DNA from: Paraglaciecola mesophila KMM 241
GTDB taxonomy: Bacteria; Pseudomonadota; Gammaproteobacteria; Enterobacterales; Alteromonadaceae
Assembly: GCF_000315015.1 (NCBI RefSeq)
Contig: NZ_BAEP01000043.1
Coordinates: forward strand, 38,681 to 102,680
Length of the DNA stretch: 64,000 bases
Reading direction: 5' to 3'
Positions 34,326 through 44,337 of this stretch are shown here, one piece after another. The notes under the pieces are model-generated. The model did not search any database and was not told the DNA's origin. It saw only the letters and a program-made list of their open reading frames with translations. Made by a program: the position numbers and the translations under genes. Every line of letters begins with the position of its first letter. Within the stretch, counting starts at the first letter, position 1.

Positions 34326-35699
34326 TCAAATCACCCGGGAAAAGCGCTGCTGATTCAGGTGGTGTTTTAAGTAGGCATCAAAGGACATGCATATGTTTCT
34401 AATGAGCAACCGCGCTTTTGCTGAAACCTGAATGTCTGATCCGGTATTAGTTAACAGTTGGTCTTTGATAAAGGGCCTAAGGGTAGCCAGTTCCTGATTA
34501 AAATAGTCGTCAAAGTTAATCTTAAAGTTTTGTTCAATATCGGCTTTATGCAAACAAAGGTTGCACATTAAAGCATTGATGACCGCACGCCTGATTTGGT
34601 CATCTTGGTTTAATTTCAGGCCTTTGACTGCGGCATGGCCTTGATGATCAATTAGCTGGTAATAGTCTTTTAGGCCTTTAACATTTTGACTGTAAACATT
34701 ACCCACTGAGCTAATAGCAGATACCCCTAAGCCTAAAATATCGCAATCTCCTTTGCTGGTATAGCCTTGAAAGTTTCTGTGTAGTTGACCTTTATTTTGT
34801 GCTTCGGCTAATTCATCTGTTGGTTTAGCAAAATGATCCATGCCGACTAATTCGTAACCTTTAGTGCAAAGTGTTTCGATGGCAAGTTTCATCAGGGCAA
34901 ATTTTTCATCTGCTTTGGGCAACCATTGATTGCGGATCTTGCGTTGGGCAGCAAAGGCTTGTGGCATATGAGCGTAACTAAACAAAGAAATACGATCTGC
35001 ATCTAACTGCTGGGTGACATCTTCTAAGGTATGGGTAAAACTTTCTATTGTTTGATGGGGCAGGCCGTAAATTAAATCGATATTCACCGAAGCAAAACCT
35101 ACCTGTTTGGCGCGCTGAATAAATTGTTTAATGAATTCGGTAGATTGGGGCCGGTTAATGGCTTTTTGAACTTTTTTGTTGGTATCTTGCACGCCTATAC
35201 TTAGACGATTAAAGCCCAAGCTTGCTAAGTGGTCAGCTAATTCTAGCTCTATGTCACGGGGGTCGACTTCGATACTCATTTCAATCTCGTCGATAAATCT
35301 AAAATGACGTTTTAGTGTGTTGACTAGTCTAGTTAGCTGAGCGTGATCTAAGAAGCTTGGGGTGCCACCGCCTAAGTGGATTTGACGAATGGGTCTTGAG
35401 CCAAAAGCTTGTGCTCGACTAGCGATTTCTTTGCCTAAATAATCAAGATAGGTATCAGCCTTATCGCTATTTCTGGTGACAATTTTATTGCAGCCACAGT
35501 AGTAACAAAGGCTATGACAAAAAGGAATGTGCAGATACAAGGATAGCGCTTGCTCAGGATTGGCTTGGCCAGCTTGCGCTAATTGGGCATGGCTAAAATC
35601 CTCAGTAAACTCCAATGCGGTCGGATAAGAAGTATATCTTGGACCGCTGGTGTCGTATTTGTTGAGCAAGGTTTGATCAAAAAAGTCTAGTGTTGTCAT
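34326..35699 (-). CDS. hemN: Oxygen-independent coproporphyrinogen III oxidase
   Basis: HemN decarboxylates coproporphyrinogen III to protoporphyrinogen IX without oxygen, giving haem for NarI and other anaerobic cytochromes. This 457-residue radical-SAM enzyme has the diagnostic CHSLCYYCGCNK (C61, C65, C68, C70), LGGGTPSFL as the SAM glycine motif, and the N-terminal SGPRYTSYPTALEF shared by true HemN rather than HemW. It lies 48 bases after can on the minus strand and probably belongs to the narGHJI-ppiC-can transcript. Confidence 0.94.
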   Translation of the reverse strand: MTTLDFFDQTLLNKYDTSGPRYTSYPTALEFTEDFSHAQLAQAGQANPEQALSLYLHIPFCHSLCYYCGCNKIVTRNSDKADTYLDYLGKEIASRAQAFGSRPIRQIHLGGGTPSFLDHAQLTRLVNTLKRHFRFIDEIEMSIEVDPRDIELELADHLASLGFNRLSIGVQDTNKKVQKAINRPQSTEFIKQFIQRAKQVGFASVNIDLIYGLPHQTIESFTHTLEDVTQQLDADRISLFSYAHMPQAFAAQRKIRNQWLPKADEKFALMKLAIETLCTKGYELVGMDHFAKPTDELAEAQNKGQLHRNFQGYTSKGDCDILGLGVSAISSVGNVYSQNVKGLKDYYQLIDHQGHAAVKGLKLNQDDQIRRAVINALMCNLCLHKADIEQNFKINFDDYFNQELATLRPFIKDQLLTNTGSDIQVSAKARLLIRNICMSFDAYLKHHLNQQRFSRVI

Positions 35700-35747
35700 A
35701 GTTCATTCCAACAAGGAAATTTATTGTGAATACTAACAAGCATTAGC

Positions 35748-36413
35748 CTAACTCGTACTGGCATTAGGGCGGTTGCCGCGACTGGTTTGGTGTAGCTGAT
35801 AGATATCATCTACCCCTTCACGACTAGTTGTGGTGACCTGCAGATCCTTTAATAAACCGTCGTGTAAACCATACACCCAGCCATGTATACTCAGCTTTTG
35901 TCCTCGATCCCAAGCATATTGCACGGCTTTTGTGCGGGCTAAATTTTGCACCTGTGCTATCACATTCAACTCACATAAACGGTCAGTTTTTGCCTGTGCT
36001 ATCAGACCATCAAGCTCTTGTTTATGGGTAAAACTGATGTCTTTTATGTGTCGCAGCCAATTATCGACTACTCCGTATTCGTCATGCCCTAAGGCGGCAG
36101 AAATGCCACCGCAGCCGTAATGACCACAGACAATGATTTGTTTTACCCTGAGCACTTCAATGGCATATTGCACCACGGCTAAACAATTAAAATCAGTGTG
36201 TACCACTTGATTGGCAATATTGCGATGCACAAACAATTCGCCAGGGGCAAGATCGACAATTTGATTGGCTGGCACTCGGCTATCAGAACAACCTATCCAT
36301 AGATATTCTGGGCGCTGAATGGCTGCTAAGCGCTCAAAAAACTCAGGATCCTCTTGTTTGACCTTGGCCGCCCATTTTTGATTGTTGCTTAATAGCTGCT
36401 CTAAAGTTGGCAT
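35748..36413 (-). CDS. can: Beta-carbonic anhydrase
   Basis: This 221-residue beta-class carbonic anhydrase interconverts CO2 and bicarbonate in the cytoplasm. Zinc ligands C42 and D44 (GCSDSRVPANQ) and H98 and C101 (CGHYGCGGI) fall at the same positions as in E. coli Can. The gene is wedged between the parvulin gene (six bases upstream) and hemN (48 bases downstream), inside the nar transcript. A benefit for bicarbonate-dependent carboxylation during anaerobic growth is plausible but inferred. Confidence 0.93.
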   Translation of the reverse strand: MPTLEQLLSNNQKWAAKVKQEDPEFFERLAAIQRPEYLWIGCSDSRVPANQIVDLAPGELFVHRNIANQVVHTDFNCLAVVQYAIEVLRVKQIIVCGHYGCGGISAALGHDEYGVVDNWLRHIKDISFTHKQELDGLIAQAKTDRLCELNVIAQVQNLARTKAVQYAWDRGQKLSIHGWVYGLHDGLLKDLQVTTTSREGVDDIYQLHQTSRGNRPNASTS

Positions 36414-36419
36414 TTTTTG

Positions 36420-37214
36420 TTACTGCATCAAAGGTGAATTTTCAGGATTAAAGCTAAAGCCTGCAATGTCTGCTTCGCCAATAAGATGTTGAATGTATTG
36501 GGCTATGGCTTTTCTATGCACTTTATCATTTAAAAATTGTTTGATTTTGTCTTCAACCATAGAGTAGGGCAGTGCTTTACCCGGGACTTTGCGGTCAATA
36601 TAAACCACATGTAAGCCAAAACGCGATTCAATCGGGCGGGCTAATAATCCTTCGTCTGAGGCAAATACCTGACGCTGAAATTCTGCTACCGTTTGGCCAC
36701 TAGAAAGCTGGCCCAAGCTGCCACCGGTTTCTTTAGACGGGCAGGCTGAATACTTAAGGGCGAGTTGGGCAAAGCTCTGTTCATTTTGCTCTAACTGTAT
36801 AATGATTTGTTCTGCGATGGTTTTGCATTCTGCACGGCGCTCGAGATCCTTGGGCTCAGCTAACAATAATATGTGTTTGGCTTCAACCAAAGGAGAGGTG
36901 ACAAATTTCTCCGGATTCGCTTCATAATAACGTTTGCATTCTTCTTCTGTGGCCTTAGGGACCTTGGCTTCAATATCCATCAAATCATCAATTAAATTCG
37001 ACTCACGCTCGTTGTCAGGTTGTTCGCCTGGGGCTAGCAATGCCAATTCCTGTGCTCTTTGCAAAATTAACTCGCGGATAATCAGGGTTTCAGCGGCTTT
37101 TACCATGGCTTCTCTGCGGCTTGACGCTGGGTGATACTGTATTTCTGTGTCAATGGCCGCCGCTTCTATTTTACGGCCATTTATGACAATCTCTGGGGTG
37201 TTGGTCAATGACAT
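36420..37214 (-). CDS. Parvulin-type peptidyl-prolyl isomerase of the nar operon
   Basis: This 264-residue cytosolic protein (no signal peptide) has a SurA-like N-terminal helical part and a parvulin domain at about 125-235, with VEAKHILL at its start and SACPSKETGGSLGQLSSGQT as the PpiC core. The ATG at 37214 has GGAG six bases upstream; the frame reaches a TTG at 37226. Similar parvulins follow narGHJI in Pseudomonas (PA3871 type). A role in folding NarGH or its chaperone is inferred from this. It follows narI by 100 bases. Confidence 0.88.
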   Translation of the reverse strand: MSLTNTPEIVINGRKIEAAAIDTEIQYHPASSRREAMVKAAETLIIRELILQRAQELALLAPGEQPDNERESNLIDDLMDIEAKVPKATEEECKRYYEANPEKFVTSPLVEAKHILLLAEPKDLERRAECKTIAEQIIIQLEQNEQSFAQLALKYSACPSKETGGSLGQLSSGQTVAEFQRQVFASDEGLLARPIESRFGLHVVYIDRKVPGKALPYSMVEDKIKQFLNDKVHRKAIAQYIQHLIGEADIAGFSFNPENSPLMQ

Positions 37215-37314
37215 TTTATACTCCAAATAATAACTATCTGTTGCTTATTCTAAAAACTAAATCTTAGTGGTTATAGCCTTAATAGTCGGGCTAAATAGCC
37301 CGAGCTAACTATGC

Positions 37315-37995
37315 CTACTTTTGTCTAACAATTTGGTAGTTGCGGGCAATATACTGTACTGGCACACTCCAAATATGTACTAAGCGACTAAAGGGGAATA
37401 ACACAAACAGGGTGATTCCTAAGGTCACGTGCATTTTATACACCCAGTGCACACCAGAAATAAACTCTACCGCTTCGTTTGGACGAAAGGTTAGTAAGTA
37501 GCGTGACCAGCTCATCAAGTTGTACATTTCGCTGCCGTCCATATGCCCAGAAGAAATGTAAATGGTGACCATACCAATAATCAGTTGCAGGTATATCAAC
37601 AATAAGATGGCGGTATCCATGGCACTGCTGGTGGCGCGCACGCGTGGGTCAAACAAACGTCTTTTGACTAGCATGGTTAGACCAATAAAACACAACACAC
37701 CAAACAGACCACCCACCCCCATAGCAATGAGTTGTTTCGCTGCTAATGACACACCTAATAAATGCCATACTTCATAAGGGATAACTAAGCCAGCAAAGTG
37801 ACCCAGCAAAATGGTAATGATCCCGACGTGAAATAAGATGTTAGCAATACGAAAATTTTTATTGCTTAACATTTGGCTAGAGCCGGTTTTCCATGAGTAT
37901 TGTTCGCGGTCATAACGCAACAAACTACCTAGCAAAAATATGCCTGTGGCGATGTAGGGATAGATCCCAAAAAAGAAAAAATCGATAAATGACAT
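37315..37995 (-). CDS. narI: Respiratory nitrate reductase gamma subunit
   Basis: NarI is the dihaem b quinol-oxidising membrane anchor of nitrate reductase A. It has 226 residues and five helices. Haem ligands correspond to H56 and H66 in NILFHVGIITILLGHFAGL and to H189 and H207 in YKMHVTLGITLFVLF and SRLVHIWSVP, with the same spacing as in E. coli (56, 66, 187, 205). It passes quinol electrons to NarH. It starts two bases after narJ and ends the narGHJI core. Confidence 0.95.
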   Translation of the reverse strand: MSFIDFFFFGIYPYIATGIFLLGSLLRYDREQYSWKTGSSQMLSNKNFRIANILFHVGIITILLGHFAGLVIPYEVWHLLGVSLAAKQLIAMGVGGLFGVLCFIGLTMLVKRRLFDPRVRATSSAMDTAILLLIYLQLIIGMVTIYISSGHMDGSEMYNLMSWSRYLLTFRPNEAVEFISGVHWVYKMHVTLGITLFVLFPFSRLVHIWSVPVQYIARNYQIVRQK

Positions 37996-37997
37996 GA

Positions 37998-38747
37998 TTA
38001 ACTCCTTAACGCGCCGTCAGCTTGTTTTACTTCGCTGGCGTCAAAAAACTGAATAGGAACATCCAGATCACGACGTTGTGATTCAGACGGTTTGGATTGC
38101 TCTGTTGGGCAGCCACCATTAACGGCATCGCCACCAAAGGTGACGGCTTCTTCTTCCCAGACTTTATCTAGGGCTTTTTTGCCATCATCACGCTTCTCAT
38201 TGGCTACTTGCAGGGCAATATCCTGCATGTCGATACTGGCGCCACTGATGTGTAACAAACTGGTGAATAGCGCCGCATAATTACAATCGCGTTTCTCTAG
38301 TCTTACCGCCAGTAACGCCAGTATAGGGGCGACGTCTTGCAACCAACCTCTGGCATTTTCTTCACCCTGGGTTGAGGCAAACTCAACAAAAAGTGGGATA
38401 TAATCGGGCAATTCATGCACACCTATATCCAAACCTGCCGCGCGGTATTGCTTAAGTAAGTCCACCATGGCTTGGCCGCGATCCCGTGACTCGCCATGAA
38501 TGTGTTCATATAACAACAAAGACAACATACGACCCCGTTCAAACAGGCCATCGTACTCTGACTGCCAATCAAGTAATTCACCGTTAAAACGCTGATCTAC
38601 AAAGGCCAGAAGGGCATTTTTGTGTTTTACATCCAACAGGTCATCTTGTTGGATATAATCAACAATGTCCTGATGGTGAGCAAAAAGCTGCTCTGTCGGA
38701 TAATCAATTAATCGCGACAATAAACTTAATAATTTCATATCTTTCAT
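37998..38747 (-). CDS. narJ: Nitrate reductase assembly chaperone
   Basis: NarJ is the dedicated chaperone that holds apo-NarGH until molybdenum cofactor and Fe-S insertion are complete. This 249-residue helical protein shows LLSRLIDYPTEQLFAHHQDI at the N-terminus and HIHGESRDRGQAMVDLLKQY with the conserved HVHGESRDRG-like motif near residue 80. It is two bases after narH and two before narI. It has no signal peptide and acts in the cytoplasm. Confidence 0.94.
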   Translation of the reverse strand: MKDMKLLSLLSRLIDYPTEQLFAHHQDIVDYIQQDDLLDVKHKNALLAFVDQRFNGELLDWQSEYDGLFERGRMLSLLLYEHIHGESRDRGQAMVDLLKQYRAAGLDIGVHELPDYIPLFVEFASTQGEENARGWLQDVAPILALLAVRLEKRDCNYAALFTSLLHISGASIDMQDIALQVANEKRDDGKKALDKVWEEEAVTFGGDAVNGGCPTEQSKPSESQRRDLDVPIQFFDASEVKQADGALRS

Positions 38748-38749
38748 GG

Positions 38750-40312
38750 TTAGTCTTGCACCTCTACTGGAATAACCTGACGAACACCTTGTTTCTTATT
38801 CCCAAACAAGTCAGCTGAACTATCACCACCACTACAGCCATTACCAAAGGTAAAGCCACAGCTAGATTTCATATCGTAGGCATCTTCGGCATAAGATTTG
38901 TGGCTGGTGGGAATAACAAAACGATCTTCATAATTGGCCAAAGCCATATAACGATACATTTCTTCCACTTGGGCCACGGTTAAGCCCACTTCCTGCAAAG
39001 CGGCTAGGTCTTCTTCACCTTCTACTTGCTGCGCGCGTTTAAAAATACGCATTGCCATTAAACGTTCTAATGCCTTTAAGACAGGTTTTTCATCGCCAGC
39101 AGTCAGCAGGTTGGCCAAATACTTCACTGGTATACGTAAGCTTTCTAGGTCAGGGAAAACACTTTTTTTCTTGCCTTCTTTAGTAGCAATTTCTTTCATT
39201 GGCACTTTACCTGCCTTCACTGCACTTTGAATTGGGCTCAAAGGCGGTACATACCAGACCATAGGCAGAGTACGATATTCTGGGTGCAGGGGCAGAGCCA
39301 CTTTCCAGTCCATGACCATCTTGTAGACTGGCGATGCTTGTGCAGAGTCTAACCAAGCTTGAGGAATGCCTTCTTTGAGCGCCGCTTCTTGTACTGCTGG
39401 GTCGAAGGGGTCAAGGAAAATATCACATTGAGCTTGATACAAGTCTTTGTCATTGGGCACTGATGCCGCTTCTTGAATACGATCGGCATCGTACAACATC
39501 ACACCTAAATAACGGATACGGCCAACACAGGTTTCAGAGCAGATTGTAGGTTGCCCAGCTTCGATGCGAGGGTAACAGAAAATACATTTTTCTGATTTAC
39601 CGGTTTTCCAGTTGTAGTAGATCTTTTTGTAAGGACAACCACTGACACACATGCGCCAGCCACGACATTTGTCCTGATCAATCAAGACTATGCCGTCTTC
39701 TTCACGCTTGTAGATCGCGCCGCTTGGGCATGAAGCCACACATGCGGGGTTGATACAATGTTCACATAAACGGGGCAAATACATCATAAAAGTATTTTCG
39801 AATTCCCCGTACATATCAGCCTGGATTTGATCGAAGTTAGTGTCTTTACGACGTTTGGAGAACTCAGTGCCGAGAATTTCTTCCCAGTTTGGTCCCCACT
39901 CGATTTTTTCCATACGTTTACCTGTGATCAGCGAGCGTGGGCGCGCTACTGGCTGGTGTTTACTTTCACCAGCTGTGTGTAAATGTTGGTAATCAAAATC
40001 AAAAGGTTCATAATAATCATCGATTTCAGGCAAATCTGGGTTAGCAAAAATATTGGCTAAAATTCTAAACTTGCCACCTTGCTTGGGTGCTAGTTTGCCG
40101 TTGTCATGGCGGGTCCAACCGCCGTTCCATTTTTCCTGATTTTCCCACTCTTTGGGGTAACCTATACCTGGCTTGGTTTCAACATTGTTAAACCAGGCGT
40201 ATTCCACCCCTTCACGGGAGGTCCACACATTTTTGCAGGTCACTGAACAAGTATGGCAACCAATACATTTGTCTAAATTCAGCACCATGCCGATTTGAGC
40301 TCTTACTTTCAT
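38750..40312 (-). CDS. narH: Respiratory nitrate reductase beta subunit
   Basis: NarH carries one [3Fe-4S] and three [4Fe-4S] clusters that relay electrons from NarI to NarG. It has 520 residues. The cysteine sets are CIGCHTCSVTCKN (16-28), CEHCINPACVASCP (about 183-196), CRGWRMCVSGCP (about 216-227), where tryptophan replaces one cysteine to make the [3Fe-4S] cluster, and CIFCYPRIEAGQPTICSETC (about 243-262). It starts two bases after narG. It is cytoplasmic, membrane-associated through NarI. Confidence 0.96.
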   Translation of the reverse strand: MKVRAQIGMVLNLDKCIGCHTCSVTCKNVWTSREGVEYAWFNNVETKPGIGYPKEWENQEKWNGGWTRHDNGKLAPKQGGKFRILANIFANPDLPEIDDYYEPFDFDYQHLHTAGESKHQPVARPRSLITGKRMEKIEWGPNWEEILGTEFSKRRKDTNFDQIQADMYGEFENTFMMYLPRLCEHCINPACVASCPSGAIYKREEDGIVLIDQDKCRGWRMCVSGCPYKKIYYNWKTGKSEKCIFCYPRIEAGQPTICSETCVGRIRYLGVMLYDADRIQEAASVPNDKDLYQAQCDIFLDPFDPAVQEAALKEGIPQAWLDSAQASPVYKMVMDWKVALPLHPEYRTLPMVWYVPPLSPIQSAVKAGKVPMKEIATKEGKKKSVFPDLESLRIPVKYLANLLTAGDEKPVLKALERLMAMRIFKRAQQVEGEEDLAALQEVGLTVAQVEEMYRYMALANYEDRFVIPTSHKSYAEDAYDMKSSCGFTFGNGCSGGDSSADLFGNKKQGVRQVIPVEVQD

Positions 40313-40314
40313 GG

Positions 40315-43300
40315 CTATTTCTCCGCCTTATTCAGTTCATCTTTTACTAAAGGGTTGTCAGTGGCGTCATCATCTAACCAATCAACTTTGGCCATCTTAC
40401 GCACAATAACGAATTCATCGCGGTTACAGCCCACTGTGCCATAGTAGTTAAAGCCATAACTTTGCTGCGCATAACCGCCAATCATATGGGTGGGTTTCAT
40501 CACACAACGGGTGACCGAGTTATGAATGCCACCACGGGTTTTGGTCATTTCTGAGCCAGGCACATTCACAATACGTTCTTGTGCGTGGTACATCATGCTC
40601 ATGCCTTCTGGCACCCGCTGAGACACCACCGCTCTGGCGGCAATGGCACCATTGACGTTAAAGACTTCTATCCAGTCGTTATCCACTATGCCTGCACGCT
40701 CTGCGTCAACTTCAGACATCCACACTATGGGGCCGCCTCGAGACAAGGTCAGCATCAATAAGTTGTCTGAATAAGTGCTATGAATTCCCCATTTTTGGTG
40801 TGGCGTGAGGAAGTTAAGGGCGATCTCAACATTGCCGTTTGGCTGGCTGTTCATGATCGGCTTAACGGTTTTTAAGTTAATTGGTGGCTTGTATAAACAC
40901 ATGGTTTCACCAAAATCGCGCATCCATTCATGATCTTGATAAAACTGCTGACGACCTGTAAGGGTGCGCCATGGAATATACTCATGCACATTGGTATAAC
41001 CGGCGTTATAAGACACATGTTCGTCTTCTAGGCCTGACCAAGTGGGTGAGCTGATGATTTTTCTGGGTTGTGCTTGTACATCTCTAAAGCGAATTTTTTC
41101 TTCCTGCTTAGGCAAGGCTAAGTGGGTATGATCTCGCCCCGTCAGTTCACCTAAGGCAGCCCAAGCCTTGACCGCTACTTGTCCATTGGTTTCTGGCGCC
41201 AGTGATAAAATCATTTCGGCTGCATCTATGGCGGATTCGATTTTAGGACGCCCCTTGTTAGCACCTTCTTCAAGATGAACATGATTCAGCTCACCAAGAA
41301 ATTTCACCTCATCATCTGTGTTCCAGTTAATGCCTTTACCGCCATTGCCTTTCTCTTCCAGCAAAGGCCCAATAGAATTAAAGCGTTTGTAGGTATTCGG
41401 ATAATCACGCTCAACCACCACTAAATTTGGTGCAGTTTTACCTGGTATTAGCTCACATTCCCCTTTCCACCAAGCTTTGACACCAAAGGGTTGGGCTATT
41501 TCAGCTGGGGTGTCGTGTAAGATAGGTACAGTGACTAAGTCTTTTTCCACACCCAAATGGCCCACACACACTTCAGAGAACTTCTGCGAGATCCCCTTGA
41601 ATATTTGCCAGTCAGTGCGTGACTCCCAAACTGGGTCGATAGCAGCACTTAAGGGGTGAATAAAGGGATGCATATCAGAGGTATTCAAGTCATCTTTTTC
41701 ATACCAAGTGGCAGTGGGTAATACTATGTCTGAGTACAAACAAGTAGTAGACATCCGAAAATCCAAGGTGACCAATAAATCAACTTTACCTTCAGCCGCT
41801 TCATCTACCCACTTCACGTCTTGTGGTTTTTTACCGCCGTCTTCACCTAAGTCTTTACCCATTAAACCGTGCTTAGTACCCAGTAAGTGGCGCAGCATGT
41901 ATTCATGGCCTTTACCTGATGAGCCCAAAAGGTTTGAGCGCCAGATAAACATATTACGTGGGAAGTTCTTAGGGTTTTCAGGCTCCATACAGGCAAAGTC
42001 TAACTCGCCTGATTTAAGTCTTTTTACCGCATAATCTGCTGGTGTCATATCGGCTGCAGCAGCGTCTTTACATAACTGTAAAGGGTTCATGTTTAACTGT
42101 GGGGCAGAGGGCAACCAACCCATACGTTCGGCGCGAGAATTAAAGTCAATGATCGAACCAGACCATTTATCTTTGTTAGCAAGAGGCGAAACAATTTCTG
42201 TCATCTCAAGTTTTTCATAGCGCCACTGGCTAGAGTGGTTGTAGAAAAATGAGGTGCCGTTCATGTGACGGGGTGGACGTTGCCAATCAGTACCAAAGGC
42301 CAGTGGTTGCCAACCCGTTTGTGGACGGAGTTTTTCTTGACCTACGTAGTGCGCCCAACCGCCGCCACTTTGACCAATACAACCACACATCATTAACATG
42401 TTGATCAAACCACGGTAGTTCATGTCCATGTGATACCAGTGATTCATACCGGCACCCACAATGATCATTGAGCGACCTTTGGTTTTGTTGGCATTGTCGG
42501 CAAATTCACGGGCAATGTTGATCACATCAGCGCGCGCTACCCCAGTAATCTGTTCCTGCCAAGCGGGGGTGTAAGGAATATCATCATCGTAAGACGAGGC
42601 AACGTTAGGATCGTTATAGCCATTGTCTACCCCGTAATTGGCTAAGGTTAAATCAAAAACAGTGGCCACAAAGGCTTCAGTGCCATCGGCCAAGGTGATT
42701 TTCTTCGCCGGAATTTTGCGTTTCAGTAAGTCATCATGTTCAGTGTGCTGGAAATAACCAAATTCATGTTCAGCACCACCAAAATAAGGAAAGCCCACTT
42801 CGACCAACTCATCATGATCATCTTTTAGGCTTAAGCGTAACGATAGTTCGTCACCGCTTTTGCCGTCAGTTTGGGTAATGTTCCACTTGCCTTTTTGTCC
42901 CCAACGATAACCCACAGAGCCTGTAGGCGAGACTAATTGACCATCGGGCTCATTAATAGAAATGGTTTTCCATTCTGGGTTGTTGTCTTGACCTAAACCT
43001 TCTGCCAAATCTGAGGCGCGTAAAAAACGCCCTTGTTGCAAACTGCCGTCTTCGGCTTTTTCCAGCATCACTAGTACCGGGAAGTCGGTGTAACGACGCA
43101 CATAATCGGTAAAGTAAGCAGAAGGTTTTTCGACGTGGAATTCTTTCAAAATAACATGCCCAAACGCCATGGCCAGCGCCGCGTCAGTACCTTGTTTAGG
43201 CGCCAACCACTGGTCGGTCAATTTGGCTACTTCTGAATAATCTGGGGTGATACCTATGACTTTGGTCCCTTTGTAACGCACTTCAGTTAAAAAGTGCGCA

Positions 43301-44091
43301 TCTGGGGTACGAGTCTGTGGCACATTAGAGCCCCAGCAAATAATGTAATTGGAGTTATACCAATCGGCTGACTCTGGCACATCAGTCTGTTCACCCCACA
43401 CTTGTGGAGAGGCGGGCGGTAAGTCACAGTACCAATCGTAGAAACTTAAGCAGTTACCACCAATTAGTGACAAGTACCTTGCACCTGCCGCGTACGACAC
43501 CATAGACATAGCGGGAATAGGTGAAAACCCAGAGATTCGGTCTGGTCCATACTCTTTGGCAGTGTAGACGTTAGCCGCAGCAATGATTTCATTGGCTTCT
43601 TTCCAATCAGCACGGATAAACCCGCCTAAGCCACGTTGTTGTTTATATTCTTTTGCTTTGATTGGATCTTCAACAATTGAGGCCCACGCATCCACGGGGT
43701 CTTTATGTTGTAATTTGGCCGCGCGCCATAACTTGACTAAGCGTTTGCGAATTTTTGGATATTTTAAGCGGTTGGCACTGTAAATATACCAAGAATAACT
43801 TGCACCACGAGGGCAGCCACGGGGTTCATGATTGGGTAGGTCAGGGCGAGTACGAGGATAATCGGTTTGTTGGGTTTCCCATGTAACCAGACCGTCTTTG
43901 ACATAGATTTTCCAACTGCACGAACCCGTGCAGTTAACGCCATGGGTAGAGCGCACAATTTTGTCGTGCTGCCAGCGACGGCGATAACCGTCTTCCCAAT
44001 CTCGGTTTTCTTCGGTTGTTACACCGTGACCATCGGCAAACGATTCTTCGTTGCGTTTAAAAAATTGTAATCTGTCTAAAAAGTGACTCAC
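40315..44091 (-). CDS. narG: Respiratory nitrate reductase alpha subunit
   Basis: NarG reduces nitrate to nitrite at a bis-MGD molybdenum site on the cytoplasmic side of the membrane. It has 1258 residues (E. coli 1247). The FS0 cluster ligands are H50, C54, C58 (THGVNCTGSCSW) and C93 (RGCPRGASYSW). The molybdenum-ligand aspartate is D223 in FYDWYCDLPPASP. There is no twin-arginine signal, as for membrane Nar rather than Nap. It heads narGHJI-ppiC-can-hemN and diverges from narX. A perfect NarL 7-2-7 site lies 122 bases upstream. Confidence 0.97.
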   Translation of the reverse strand: MSHFLDRLQFFKRNEESFADGHGVTTEENRDWEDGYRRRWQHDKIVRSTHGVNCTGSCSWKIYVKDGLVTWETQQTDYPRTRPDLPNHEPRGCPRGASYSWYIYSANRLKYPKIRKRLVKLWRAAKLQHKDPVDAWASIVEDPIKAKEYKQQRGLGGFIRADWKEANEIIAAANVYTAKEYGPDRISGFSPIPAMSMVSYAAGARYLSLIGGNCLSFYDWYCDLPPASPQVWGEQTDVPESADWYNSNYIICWGSNVPQTRTPDAHFLTEVRYKGTKVIGITPDYSEVAKLTDQWLAPKQGTDAALAMAFGHVILKEFHVEKPSAYFTDYVRRYTDFPVLVMLEKAEDGSLQQGRFLRASDLAEGLGQDNNPEWKTISINEPDGQLVSPTGSVGYRWGQKGKWNITQTDGKSGDELSLRLSLKDDHDELVEVGFPYFGGAEHEFGYFQHTEHDDLLKRKIPAKKITLADGTEAFVATVFDLTLANYGVDNGYNDPNVASSYDDDIPYTPAWQEQITGVARADVINIAREFADNANKTKGRSMIIVGAGMNHWYHMDMNYRGLINMLMMCGCIGQSGGGWAHYVGQEKLRPQTGWQPLAFGTDWQRPPRHMNGTSFFYNHSSQWRYEKLEMTEIVSPLANKDKWSGSIIDFNSRAERMGWLPSAPQLNMNPLQLCKDAAAADMTPADYAVKRLKSGELDFACMEPENPKNFPRNMFIWRSNLLGSSGKGHEYMLRHLLGTKHGLMGKDLGEDGGKKPQDVKWVDEAAEGKVDLLVTLDFRMSTTCLYSDIVLPTATWYEKDDLNTSDMHPFIHPLSAAIDPVWESRTDWQIFKGISQKFSEVCVGHLGVEKDLVTVPILHDTPAEIAQPFGVKAWWKGECELIPGKTAPNLVVVERDYPNTYKRFNSIGPLLEEKGNGGKGINWNTDDEVKFLGELNHVHLEEGANKGRPKIESAIDAAEMILSLAPETNGQVAVKAWAALGELTGRDHTHLALPKQEEKIRFRDVQAQPRKIISSPTWSGLEDEHVSYNAGYTNVHEYIPWRTLTGRQQFYQDHEWMRDFGETMCLYKPPINLKTVKPIMNSQPNGNVEIALNFLTPHQKWGIHSTYSDNLLMLTLSRGGPIVWMSEVDAERAGIVDNDWIEVFNVNGAIAARAVVSQRVPEGMSMMYHAQERIVNVPGSEMTKTRGGIHNSVTRCVMKPTHMIGGYAQQSYGFNYYGTVGCNRDEFVIVRKMAKVDWLDDDATDNPLVKDELNKAEK

Positions 44092-44212
44092 GCTAGACTC
44101 CTCTGGTGATATTTACACGCGCATAATGTGCTGTAATGGCATGGGCTAAGTGGATTAAAGTTGAATTAAGGTTGCGCCACAATAGGGGATAAAATGGGCC
44201 TGATAGGGGGAG

Positions 44213-44228
44213 TACTCCTTAAGGGGTA
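44213..44228. promoter_or_regulatory. Perfect NarL-type 7-2-7 site in the narG-narX intergenic region
   Basis: TACTCCT-TA-AGGGGTA. Both heptamers match TACYYMT, inverted and two bases apart. The site lies 122 bases from the narG ATG and 110 from the narX ATG, so one site could control both. TTGAT immediately after it (44230) is at best half an FNR box. Confidence 0.75.
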
Positions 44229-44337
44229 GTTGATAAATTACACTGTTCCTTGCCACGAAAGGGGTTTAGACTAGATTGCATCATAATTAAACGCGCAAAT
44301 TATCGATTTTGCTTTTTGTAGGTATCACTTTTGTCTC

